Below are positions 51,547 to 60,486 of a stretch of DNA of 64,000 nt, piece after piece. The translations under genes and the position numbers were made by a program. Within the stretch, counting starts at the first letter, position 1, and every line of letters begins with the position of its first letter. Below the pieces are notes generated by a model. The model searched no databases and was not told the DNA's origin. It was given only the letters and a program-made list of their open reading frames with translations. The stretch is from Labilibaculum filiforme (GTDB lineage: Bacteria > Bacteroidota > Bacteroidia > Bacteroidales > Marinifilaceae), in assembly GCF_002843315.1 (NCBI RefSeq), contig NZ_MVDD01000020.1, positions 1 to 64,000 of the forward strand, given 5' to 3'.

Positions 51547-53022
51547 ATGAGTAAAAAAGGAATCATAGGAATTTTGTTTGTTCTGATTGCATTTGGTGCA
51601 ATGGCAAAGAAAAAGTCGCCTGCAAGAGAGATGCGCGCAGTTTGGGTGGCAACAGTCGATAATATTGATTGGCCCTCAAAGCCAGGTCTTTCTGTCGAGG
51701 AGCAAAAGAAAGAAATGATTTCTCTTTTGGAGCAGCATCAAAAGAATGGAATGAATACCATCGTATTTCAGATTCGACCAGCTACCGATGCGTTTTACCA
51801 ATCACCTTACGAGCCTTGGTCACAGTGGTTAAGTGGCGAGCAAGGAGTTGCTCCCGATCCGCTTTACGATCCCCTTCAATTTATAGTTGAAGAGTGTCAT
51901 AAAAGAGCAATGGAACTTCATGCCTGGATGAATCCATACCGAGCGGTTTGTAATTATCAAAGGGCAAAAACAGATCCTAATCACATTACAAATCAGCATC
52001 CAGAATGGTTCTTAACCTACGGAAAACATAAGTATTTTAATCCTGGACTACAGGAAACTCGGAATTACGTGTCTAAAATAGTTGGAGATGTTGTTCGTCG
52101 GTATGATGTAGATGCCATTCATTTCGATGATTATTTTTATCCCTACAAAATAGCGGGAGAGCCATTTCCCGATTCTTTAAGTTTCACTAAAAATGGTGGG
52201 GCGTTTTACCCGAACCAAATTGATGATTGGCGCAGGAATAATGTCAATCAGGTGATCCAACAAATTAACGATACCATTAAATCGATAAAACCATGGATGC
52301 CTTTCGGAATTTCTCCTTTCGGAGTTTGGCGCAACAAGGATATGGATAAATCCGGATCGAAAACAAAAGCTGGTCAAACCAATTACGACGATTTGTATGC
52401 CGATGTTTTGTTGTGGTTAAAAAACGATTGGATCGATTATGTAGCGCCACAAATATATTGGCACATTGGTAAAAAAGTTGCCGACTATAAAGTAATTGCA
52501 AAATGGTGGCGAAAAAATTCTTTTGGAAAGCCTTGCTATATCGGACATGGGGTTTATCGATTAGATTCTCTTTCAAAAGATAAGGAGTGGCAGAATAGGG
52601 ATCAAATTATCAGACAAATAAAAATGAATCGTCGTGGGAAGGGAATAAATGGAAGTATGTTTTTCTGTTCGAAGAATTTTACCGAAAACCGATTAGGAAT
52701 TAATGATGCTTTACAAGCGGAAGTGTATTCATATCCTGCGTTGCATTTAGAAAATACCAACTATCAACAAGCTAGCTTGAAAGCGCCAAAGGTGAAAGGG
52801 AAGAAGGGGGGGGTAACTTGGAATTCTGTTGAGGATGCTGTTTACTATATAGTCTATCAGTCGTCTAAAAAATCCCTTAAAAAAGGAAAGGTGTTTTGTA
52901 TTACAACTTCCTTAGGGCTAGAAATACCTAATCAGGAGGAAAGTTTGTTCTATTCTGTGAAAGCAATAGATAGAGGGCATTTTGAAAGTGCAGCTAGTAG
53001 TTGGATTAGAGTTGGACAATAA
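51547..53022 (+). CDS. GHL10 family glycosidase (DigH relative)
   Basis: A 491-aa secreted protein (short hydrophobic N-terminus IIGILFVLIAFGAMA). REMRAVWVATVDNIDWPSK opens the glycosyl-hydrolase-like 10 domain; conserved blocks include FQIRPATDAFY, LHAWMNPYRA, DVDAIHFDDYFYPY and APQIYWHIG. The C-terminal about 95 residues look like an FnIII-type domain. The E. coli homologue DigH cleaves denuded peptidoglycan glycans. With the NamZ-like gene in divergent position and NlpC/P60 next, the same role is likely here. Confidence 0.88.
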   Translation: MSKKGIIGILFVLIAFGAMAKKKSPAREMRAVWVATVDNIDWPSKPGLSVEEQKKEMISLLEQHQKNGMNTIVFQIRPATDAFYQSPYEPWSQWLSGEQGVAPDPLYDPLQFIVEECHKRAMELHAWMNPYRAVCNYQRAKTDPNHITNQHPEWFLTYGKHKYFNPGLQETRNYVSKIVGDVVRRYDVDAIHFDDYFYPYKIAGEPFPDSLSFTKNGGAFYPNQIDDWRRNNVNQVIQQINDTIKSIKPWMPFGISPFGVWRNKDMDKSGSKTKAGQTNYDDLYADVLLWLKNDWIDYVAPQIYWHIGKKVADYKVIAKWWRKNSFGKPCYIGHGVYRLDSLSKDKEWQNRDQIIRQIKMNRRGKGINGSMFFCSKNFTENRLGINDALQAEVYSYPALHLENTNYQQASLKAPKVKGKKGGVTWNSVEDAVYYIVYQSSKKSLKKGKVFCITTSLGLEIPNQEESLFYSVKAIDRGHFESAASSWIRVGQ

Positions 53023-53080
53023 GAGAATCGTAATAAATGGTTTTTAAATAAGTCGATATGGTCGATAAGTGTGTGTTTTG

Positions 53081-53092
53081 AAACATGTTAAA
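53081..53092. promoter_or_regulatory. Weak operator variant, site D (NlpC/P60)
   Basis: AAACATGTTAAA shares the AACATGT core with sites A-C and, like site C, is preceded by TTTTG. It lies 71 bp before the NlpC/P60 start. The flanks differ, so this assignment is tentative. Confidence 0.3.
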
Positions 53093-53162
53093 CGATTATT
53101 GGAAATCAATGGATGTGTTTAAATTTGGAATCATGTAAGATGTAATACCAATTAATGTAAAA

Positions 53163-54338
53163 ATGAGAATTACAATTTATTTTATGATTATTTCCCTTGG
53201 ATTTGCCTGTAGCAATAGTCATAAATTGTTGCAGGAAGCAAATCAAATTTCTCAAGCTATAAAGTTGCAGTTTGCTCCGGATAGTCGTGAGGCAATTTTT
53301 AGTCCTAATTTTTCGATGAATCGAAATAATGAATTAGTGGTTAGGGGAGAAACATCTTTACAGGAAGCCAAATTAGAATTGTTGGCTACTTTGGAGGCTT
53401 TGGAGATTCATTTGGTTGATAGTTTGACTCTTTTACCAGAGAAAAAACTTGGCGATAAAAATTGGGGACTCATCAATTTAAGTGTTGTGAACTTGAGGGC
53501 GAATCCAAAACATTCGGCCGAGCTTGTTTCTCAAGCCATAATGGGTACTCCGGTTAAATTGATGAAAGAAGAGCAGGGCTGGTATCAAATTCAGACGCCA
53601 GACAAATATATAGCTTGGTTGGATAAAGGGGCAATGGCTTTAAAAACAAAACAGGAAATGGAGGCATGGAGAAATACTGAAAGAGTTATTTTTCTTCCCG
53701 ATTTCGAGGTAGTTAAAGATCCTGCAAAAAAGGAAGTGGTTACCGATTTAGTTGCCGGTGCAATTCTTAAAATTGAAAAGGAAAACAAAACAAGTTATGA
53801 TCTGAGCTTGCCGGATGGAAGAAAGATTCAAGTCGAGAAATCGAATTGTGAGCGATTTGCAGATTGGAAAAATCAGGAGCTAAACGATAGGTCTCTCTTA
53901 AGTGATAAAGCAAAAGAATTTATTGGTCGTCCATATTTATGGGGAGGAACTTCGGCTAAGGGAGTCGATTGTAGTGGGTTTGTGAAGGCTGTTTATTTTA
54001 TGAATGGAATCATTTTAGCCCGCGATGCATCCTTACAATTTCTTCATGGCGATACAATTTCTCCAGAGCAGGGGTTTTTAGAATTAACCGAGGGAGATTT
54101 GGTTTTTTTCGGAAGAGCCGAAACGGCTAAGAATGAAATGAAAGTTACTCATGTGGGAATGTATATGAATAATGGAGAATATATTCATTCTTCGGGCAGG
54201 GTTCGCATTAATAGTTTCGATCCCGAAGCCGAAAATTATAATGATTACAGGTCGATTACCTGGTTAGGTGGCCGACGAGTTTTAAATAGAATTGGAGAAC
54301 CAGGAATTAGTAAGGTGTCCGAACACGAATGGTATTAA
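53163..54338 (+). CDS. NlpC/P60 lipoprotein with SH3-like domains (YkfC type)
   Basis: A 391-aa lipoprotein (MRITIYFMIISLGFAC, Cys16). Two SH3-like segments are visible (SVVNLRANPKHSAELVSQ at about 108; another at about 185-250). The C-terminal NlpC/P60 domain has RPYLWGGTSAKGVDCSGF with Cys270 and VTHVGMYM with His330. The layout equals YkfC-type gamma-D-glutamyl-L-diamino acid endopeptidases, which release L-Ala-D-Glu from stem peptides. It is followed closely by a dipeptide epimerase for exactly that product, which supports the assignment. Confidence 0.9.
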   Translation: MRITIYFMIISLGFACSNSHKLLQEANQISQAIKLQFAPDSREAIFSPNFSMNRNNELVVRGETSLQEAKLELLATLEALEIHLVDSLTLLPEKKLGDKNWGLINLSVVNLRANPKHSAELVSQAIMGTPVKLMKEEQGWYQIQTPDKYIAWLDKGAMALKTKQEMEAWRNTERVIFLPDFEVVKDPAKKEVVTDLVAGAILKIEKENKTSYDLSLPDGRKIQVEKSNCERFADWKNQELNDRSLLSDKAKEFIGRPYLWGGTSAKGVDCSGFVKAVYFMNGIILARDASLQFLHGDTISPEQGFLELTEGDLVFFGRAETAKNEMKVTHVGMYMNNGEYIHSSGRVRINSFDPEAENYNDYRSITWLGGRRVLNRIGEPGISKVSEHEWY

Positions 54339-54352
54339 GAAAAGAAGTAAGA

Positions 54353-55492
54353 ATGACAATAAATAGAAGAAAATTTTTAGGAAATACTGGATGGTTAGCT
54401 GGTGCCGCATTTTTACTTCCTGCAATTAATTCTTGTGGAGTAAACGGAAAAAGCAAATCGGGACACATAGGGAAAGGTCTGAAGCTTAGTTTCGAAGCTT
54501 ATGAGCTGCAACTGAAACACGTATTTACCATTGCATCCTTTTCTAGAACAACCACGCCCGTGATGTTGGTGAAAATTGAGTGGGATGGAGTGGTTGGTTA
54601 CGGTGAAGCATCCATGCCACCGTATTTGGGTGAATCTCACGAAACGGCTGCGAAATTTCTTAATGCATTGGATTTAAAACAGTTCTTGGACCCTTTTCGA
54701 CTGAATGAAATACTGAGCTATGTAGATACGGTAGCCGAAGGAAACTGTGCAGCCAAGGCTTCGGTTGATATTGCTTTACACGATTTAATTGGAAAGTTGA
54801 TGGAAAAGCCCTGGTTTAAAATCTGGGGTTATAATCAGGAAAATACTCCGCTTACTACATTTACCATTGGTATGGATAAGCCCGATGTGGTAATAGAAAA
54901 AGTAAAGGAAGCAGCTCCTTATAAAATGTTAAAAGTAAAAATTGGCCGTGGTACCGATGAGGAGATGATTTCTACAATTCGCAAAATTACTAAGGTTCCT
55001 TTGTGTGTTGATGTGAATCAGGGTTGGAAAGATAAACACGAGGCTTTAGATAAAATTCATTGGCTAAAAGAACAAGGAGTTGTGTTTGTTGAGCAACCAA
55101 TGGATAAGAATAATTTGGAAGATATGGCTTGGTTGACTCAACATAGTCCCCTGCCAACTATTGCAGATGAGGCTATTCAACGTTTAGATGATGTGGCGAA
55201 AATGCATGGAGTTTATTCGGGTATTAATATAAAATTGATGAAGTGCACAGGAATGCGCGAAGCTCACAAAATGATGAATGTAGCCCGTTCATTGGAAATG
55301 AAAGTGATGATAGGATGCATGACGGAAACGTCTTGTGGTGTTAGTGCGGCAGCTCAACTGTCGCCTATGGTTGATTGGGCCGATTTGGATGGAAATTTAT
55401 TAATATCAAATGATCCTTTTAAAGGAATTGAAATTCTCAACGGGAAAGTAATCTTGCCCAATCGTGCGGGAATTGGAGTCATAAAAATATAA
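54353..55492 (+). CDS. L-Ala-D/L-Glu-type dipeptide epimerase with Tat signal
   Basis: A 379-aa enolase-superfamily protein. The N-terminus has a twin-arginine motif (NRRKFLG, R5-R6), a hydrophobic region and a lipobox-like INSC (Cys28), predicting Tat export, perhaps with lipid anchoring. The core shows the KxK pair K194/K196 (KVKIG), metal ligands D220 (CVDVNQGW), E247 (VEQPM) and D272 (IADEA), and K294 on the opposite face (NIKLMK). This is the complete dipeptide-epimerase set. Epimerases of this type are usually cytosolic, so export is notable. It starts 14 bp after the NlpC/P60 stop and ends 40 bp before susC. Confidence 0.9.
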   Translation: MTINRRKFLGNTGWLAGAAFLLPAINSCGVNGKSKSGHIGKGLKLSFEAYELQLKHVFTIASFSRTTTPVMLVKIEWDGVVGYGEASMPPYLGESHETAAKFLNALDLKQFLDPFRLNEILSYVDTVAEGNCAAKASVDIALHDLIGKLMEKPWFKIWGYNQENTPLTTFTIGMDKPDVVIEKVKEAAPYKMLKVKIGRGTDEEMISTIRKITKVPLCVDVNQGWKDKHEALDKIHWLKEQGVVFVEQPMDKNNLEDMAWLTQHSPLPTIADEAIQRLDDVAKMHGVYSGINIKLMKCTGMREAHKMMNVARSLEMKVMIGCMTETSCGVSAAAQLSPMVDWADLDGNLLISNDPFKGIEILNGKVILPNRAGIGVIKI

Positions 55493-55532
55493 GTAATTTT
55501 TAATTATTTCTTGCTAATCTAAATTAAACACT

Positions 55533-58500
55533 ATGAGAAAAATTGCATGCTTTACGTTAATCATGCTTCTTGGCTGGCAGGTGTCCTGGGCACAGGATTT
55601 GCTGGTTAAAGGTGTGGTTACCGGTGCAGAAGACGGGTTAACTATCCCGGGAGTTTCGGTTGTAGTAAAAGGTACAACCAACGGAACAACTACCGATTTT
55701 GATGGAAAATACGAAATCAAACTTGGAGCGAATGCCATTCTGGTGTTCTCTTATATCGGAATGAAACCATTTGAGTTTACTGTTGGATCTCAATCGGTTG
55801 TTAATGTGGCATTGGAAACTGATAATTTCGCGATGGACGAAGTTGTAGTTGTTGGTTACGGTGTACAAAAGAAAAGTGATATTACTGGTTCTGTAGCAAG
55901 TATTAGTGCTAAGGATTTGGAAGATCAGCCAGTATCCAATGCAGCAGCTCTCCTACAGGGACGTGCAGCGGGTGTTATGGTTACACAAACTTCGGGTGCG
56001 CCTGGTGCTGGTTTATCCGTTCGAGTTCGTGGAACAGGTACTGTGAATAACTCATCGCCTCTTTATGTGGTGGATGGTATCTTTTTGGACGATATTTCCA
56101 GCTTAAACCCATCTGACTTTAAAAGTCTTGAGGTGTTGAAAGATGCTTCTGCAACGGCTATTTATGGTTCAAGAGGTGCGAATGGTGTTGTTTTAATTAC
56201 CACCAAAACAGGTAATACTAAGGATGTAAAAGTTCAATTAGAATTAATGACTGGACTTCAAAGTGTTTGGAACGAACCAGATCTAATGAATACAGCAGAT
56301 TGGTTGGCAACTTATAATGCTGCACAAACAAATGCCGCTGCTTTTACAGGTTCAAGCGCTTACAAGCCGCTAATTCTTCAATCGCCATCCGATAATACAG
56401 GAAACACAACAGATTGGTTCGACGAGCTTACCCGTGTTGGTAAAATCTATAAAACGAATGTTACCTTATCAAAAGGAGATGAATCTTCAAATACTCTATT
56501 TAGTGCAGGTTATTTACAAAACGAAGGTGTTGTTTTAAATTCTAAATACGAGAGAATTAATGCTCGTTTGAATAACAATTACAATATTGGTTCAAAAGTT
56601 AAAGCAGGTATTAATGTTTCATTATCACATACCAATACCGATCAGGTGAATGGAAATGCTATTAATGGTATTTTAACTCTTGCTCAAAGAATGGATCCAA
56701 TCACTCCTGTTTATCAGGAGTCTGGAGAGTATGCTTCAACACCATATTCCGACTTGGCGAATCCTGTTGCTATTTTGAATAGAGACGTTAGGGAGAATTC
56801 TGCTCTTTTAATTCTAGCAAATTCTTATTTGCAAGTGGAGCCAATTAAAAATTTGATTATTAAATCATCGGTAAGTTTAAATATTTCAAGATCTAAAGAG
56901 AAGACTTATTTGCCTTCATATGATTATGGAAATGAAAAAAACATTACCAATAGTTTGTCGAAAACAACTAGGGAGTTTAATGGTTTCTTAAGTGAGAATA
57001 CGGTGTCTTACAATATGAATATTGAAGACCATAATATTAGCTTACTTGCTGGTTTTACAGCAGAAAAAAATAAGTCTGAATATTTAGGAGCTTCTCGTAA
57101 TAACATTCCAAATGATAATGAGGAGTTACAATATATTTCTGCTTCTACTGATTTAGAAAGTACAAATGCCTGGAATTCAGGCGTTGATACCAGAATGTAT
57201 TCTTATTTAGGAAGAGTAAATTATAATTATGCGGACACGTACTTCTTAACAGCGTCTTTCCGTCGGGATGGTTCTTCTGTTTTCGGTCCTGATAAGCGAT
57301 TTGGTAACTTTCCTTCCATGTCTTTGGGGTGGAAATTAAGAAATGAAAAATTCATGGATTTTTTACCGGAAGATGTGGTGAATAGAATTAAAGTAAGAGC
57401 TGGTTGGGGACGTGTTGGTAATGCTAAAATTGATCCGTATTCATTTGCCTCTACTGTTCAAAGTAGCGATGCTTTGTTAGAGTATAGCTATGTTTTTGGT
57501 GATAAAGAACAAGCAGGAGCAGCTTCAGTTAAAATGGCCAATTTGAAAGTGCAATGGGAAACTGTAGAATCTACAAACTTTGGACTAGACTTGGCATTTT
57601 TGAATGATCAATTGACATTCTCTGCTGATTATTTCAAAAAAGAAACCAAAGACATGTTGGTTCAGGTTCCAATACCTCAATATGCTGGATACGATGGAAG
57701 TCCATATGTAAATGCAGGTACGGTGGAGAACAAAGGTTTTGAATTAAATCTTGGTTACAGAGGAAAAATTGGAAATGACTTAAAATATTCAGTAAGTGTA
57801 AATGCTTCTCATGTAGAAAACGAAGTGACCAGTCTTGGTGGCGGAGTACCTATTTGGAGTGGTAGCGTAAGTTTGGTTGGTAATGTTACAAGAACTGCTG
57901 AAGGATTTCCTATTGGAGCATTTTATGGATATGAGGTTGATGGTGTATTCCAAACAAATGCTGAAGTTGCTTCAAGTGCGCAATCAAGTGAGCCAATTGG
58001 TGCTGGCGATTTTAGATTTAAAGATCAGTGGACAGATAAAGACAACGATGGTGTGAAGGAAGCTCCTGATGGAGTCATAAATGGGGATGATCGTGTTCAG
58101 ATTGGGGATCCAAATCCGGATTTGTTTTATGGTGTTAATATCGATTTGGCCTATAAAGGTTTTGATTTGTCTATGTTTTTTCAAGGTGTGACAGGGAATG
58201 ATATTTTTAACGGTTTTAAATATTATAACTACGCGGATATCAAAAGATTTGGCTTGGCTTCCGATTATAAAAATCATTGGACAGCGCAAAATAAATCGAA
58301 TGAAATGTTTGGATTAAATGCTTCTACTGTTGAGAAAAATTTGAGAGCTTCCGATTTTTACGTGGAAGATGGTTCGTATTTACGTTTGAAAAACATTCAG
58401 TTAGGTTACACTTTTAAAGATCTTACTCCTTGGATGTCCAATCTTCGAGTTTATTTCTCTGGACAAAATGTATTTACAATTACTGATTATTCTGGTTTGG

Positions 58501-58613
58501 ATCCTGAAATTGGTGCTTCTAGTTCTACTAGTCCATCATTAACTCAAGGAATCGATTATGGAACTTATCCACAAGCAAGAATTTTTTCAATTGGAGCTAA
58601 TTTAACTTTCTAA
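55533..58613 (+). CDS. SusC/RagA-type TonB-linked outer-membrane transporter
   Basis: A 1026-aa receptor with signal peptide (MRKIACFTLIMLLGWQVSWA), a carboxypeptidase-D-regulatory-like domain at about 25-105, the TonB-box-like DEVVVVGYG, the plug with IRGxxS-like VRVRGTGTVNNSSPLYVVDG, and a barrel ending FSIGANLTF. This is the SusC layout. Together with the SusD-like lipoprotein starting at its last base, it forms an importer. Because it follows the NlpC/P60 and epimerase genes with short spacing, I infer it imports peptidoglycan fragments or peptides. Confidence 0.95.
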   Translation: MRKIACFTLIMLLGWQVSWAQDLLVKGVVTGAEDGLTIPGVSVVVKGTTNGTTTDFDGKYEIKLGANAILVFSYIGMKPFEFTVGSQSVVNVALETDNFAMDEVVVVGYGVQKKSDITGSVASISAKDLEDQPVSNAAALLQGRAAGVMVTQTSGAPGAGLSVRVRGTGTVNNSSPLYVVDGIFLDDISSLNPSDFKSLEVLKDASATAIYGSRGANGVVLITTKTGNTKDVKVQLELMTGLQSVWNEPDLMNTADWLATYNAAQTNAAAFTGSSAYKPLILQSPSDNTGNTTDWFDELTRVGKIYKTNVTLSKGDESSNTLFSAGYLQNEGVVLNSKYERINARLNNNYNIGSKVKAGINVSLSHTNTDQVNGNAINGILTLAQRMDPITPVYQESGEYASTPYSDLANPVAILNRDVRENSALLILANSYLQVEPIKNLIIKSSVSLNISRSKEKTYLPSYDYGNEKNITNSLSKTTREFNGFLSENTVSYNMNIEDHNISLLAGFTAEKNKSEYLGASRNNIPNDNEELQYISASTDLESTNAWNSGVDTRMYSYLGRVNYNYADTYFLTASFRRDGSSVFGPDKRFGNFPSMSLGWKLRNEKFMDFLPEDVVNRIKVRAGWGRVGNAKIDPYSFASTVQSSDALLEYSYVFGDKEQAGAASVKMANLKVQWETVESTNFGLDLAFLNDQLTFSADYFKKETKDMLVQVPIPQYAGYDGSPYVNAGTVENKGFELNLGYRGKIGNDLKYSVSVNASHVENEVTSLGGGVPIWSGSVSLVGNVTRTAEGFPIGAFYGYEVDGVFQTNAEVASSAQSSEPIGAGDFRFKDQWTDKDNDGVKEAPDGVINGDDRVQIGDPNPDLFYGVNIDLAYKGFDLSMFFQGVTGNDIFNGFKYYNYADIKRFGLASDYKNHWTAQNKSNEMFGLNASTVEKNLRASDFYVEDGSYLRLKNIQLGYTFKDLTPWMSNLRVYFSGQNVFTITDYSGLDPEIGASSSTSPSLTQGIDYGTYPQARIFSIGANLTF

Positions 58614-60241
58614 TGTTGATGAAAATGAAGAAAATAAGAAATATAATATTAGCAGGGCTTTTGATATTCTCATTGGGAGCCTGTGATGAAGACTATTTGG
58701 ATACCGTAAAAATCGGGGAACAAACATCTGGTAGTTTTTATTCGAACGATGCCGAGCTTATAAAAGCGGCGAATGCCTGTTATGCTCCAATGTGGGAGTA
58801 TCACTACAATTGGGGAAGAACTTCTCTAAATAATTCGACTACTGATGATGCAGTAGATAGAGAGGATTTGCCTTTACGTCAATTTACTTTCGATGCTACG
58901 GGTTTTCTTTTCACTTACAATTACCGCTATAATTATAGGGGAATATTAATTGCAAATCAATTGTTGGCGAATGTAGAAGGAAAAGATATTTCTGGAGTGA
59001 AAGATAAAGATTTGCAGGATCGTGTAGTTGGGGAAGCTAAATTTATGAGAGCTTATTACTACTACGATTTGGTTAAGAATTATGGTGGTGTTCCTTTAGT
59101 AACAGTTCCTTTGTTGGGAGGTGATTTGAATCAAACTCGTGCAACCTCTGCAGCGGTTTATGCTCAAATTGAAACAGATTTAAACGATGCTGTTGCAGCA
59201 CTTCCTTTAAAATCGGTATACGCTGCTTCTGGTGAGTTAGGTAGAGCAACAAAGGGTGCAGCTTTAGGTTTGTTGGTTAAGGTTTGTGCATCGCAAGCAA
59301 GTTCAGGTTTTGCTACTCAAGATTTTTACAATGAAAACAAATGGGAGGATGCTAAAACTTATGCAGAACAGTTATTTGCTTTAGGTACTTACGATTTGTA
59401 CCAAGGGGCTTATCATGATCTATTTTCTGAAGCCGAAGAGAATAATGAAGAATCAATTTTTGAGGTTCAATTCTACGATTCTCCACTAGATGACGGTGCT
59501 TATACGAATAACGGTAATTTTACCACTTTCTTAAATATGCCTTGGTTAGGAGCAGCCGATCCTTATGGTAGATATCAGGCTACTTACGATTTGTATTTAG
59601 AGTTTGAGAATGGGGATCCTCGTCGGGATGCTTCATTAATTAATTCGCTTCAATATGCCGATCAATGGATTTTGGAAGGTGAAACTCCTGGTGTAGTTGC
59701 TGAAGACTTGACTGGTTTTAGTAACTACAAACATTACCTATCTAAGGAGCAATATTTAAATTTGGGTAATTTCAGAAATTCACCGGTTAATGAAAGAATC
59801 ATTCGTTTGTCAGATATCTATTTGCTATATGCTGAGGCTTGCTTTCATACCAGCGATGAGGGAACTTCTAGAATATATTTAAATAAAGTTCGCGAACGTG
59901 CTCGTCAAGGAAACGCTTCTATTTTAGCCGACATTACCGTTTCAGGAACAGCCTTGTTAGATGCTATTTATCATGAGCGACGCGTAGAGCTTTGCGGAGA
60001 AGGTCACAGGTTGCACGATCTGATTAGAACTGGAAGGTTAGAGAAAGAGCTTAAGACAGACGGTTATAAGGTAAAGGCTAGCATTACCCGCGATGGTCTT
60101 GGTGGATATGTGGTAGCCGATTCAGGTGAACCAATTTTTAAGGCAACAAACTTAAAAATGCCAAAAAATATTTTCTTTCCTCTTCCACAAAGTGAAGTGG
60201 ATAATTCAGGAGGACTAGTTGAGCAAAATCCTGGATATTAA
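58613..60241 (+). CDS. SusD/RagB-type surface lipoprotein
   Basis: A 542-aa lipoprotein (signal NIILAGLLIFSLGAC), helical, with SusD signatures AKFMRAYYYYDLVKNYGGVPLV, a TPR-like region, RLSDIYLLYAEACF and YHERRVELCGEGHRLHDLIR. The ATG overlaps the susC stop by one base; ATG at 58619 is also possible. It covers the SusC barrel as a lid and binds the substrate. A strong terminator follows, which ends the locus. Confidence 0.95.
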   Translation: MLMKMKKIRNIILAGLLIFSLGACDEDYLDTVKIGEQTSGSFYSNDAELIKAANACYAPMWEYHYNWGRTSLNNSTTDDAVDREDLPLRQFTFDATGFLFTYNYRYNYRGILIANQLLANVEGKDISGVKDKDLQDRVVGEAKFMRAYYYYDLVKNYGGVPLVTVPLLGGDLNQTRATSAAVYAQIETDLNDAVAALPLKSVYAASGELGRATKGAALGLLVKVCASQASSGFATQDFYNENKWEDAKTYAEQLFALGTYDLYQGAYHDLFSEAEENNEESIFEVQFYDSPLDDGAYTNNGNFTTFLNMPWLGAADPYGRYQATYDLYLEFENGDPRRDASLINSLQYADQWILEGETPGVVAEDLTGFSNYKHYLSKEQYLNLGNFRNSPVNERIIRLSDIYLLYAEACFHTSDEGTSRIYLNKVRERARQGNASILADITVSGTALLDAIYHERRVELCGEGHRLHDLIRTGRLEKELKTDGYKVKASITRDGLGGYVVADSGEPIFKATNLKMPKNIFFPLPQSEVDNSGGLVEQNPGY

Positions 60242-60268
60242 TTCAGGTACTATGTAGTAGTAGTGTGT

Positions 60269-60299
60269 AACAGGGGTTCTTCGGAATCTCTGTTTTTTT
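60269..60299 (+). terminator. Terminator of the SusCD operon
   Basis: An 11-bp stem with two G-T pairs (AACAGGGGTTC / GAATCTCTGTT) capped by a TTCG tetraloop and followed by seven T. Confidence 0.88.
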
Positions 60300-60449
60300 G
60301 TGGTATATAAAAGCTTTCTTATTTTTTACTATCTTCATCAGATACCATTATAGTTCGTATTCGAACACTTTTTTGTATTAATAGCGGACAATACTATTTT
60401 TATCAGACCTTAAGGATATGGCTTTAGGTTTTGATTTAAAGAGATATAG

Positions 60450-60457
60450 TAATTTTG
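60450..60457 (+). promoter_or_regulatory. -7 box for the phosphatase gene
   Basis: TAATTTTG fits TAnnTTTG 30 bp before the ATG at 60487. A TTTTG at 60429-60433 gives a 16-bp spacer, a little short. Confidence 0.45.
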
Positions 60458-60486
60458 GTATTCGATTTGATTAAAAAAAGTAAAAT

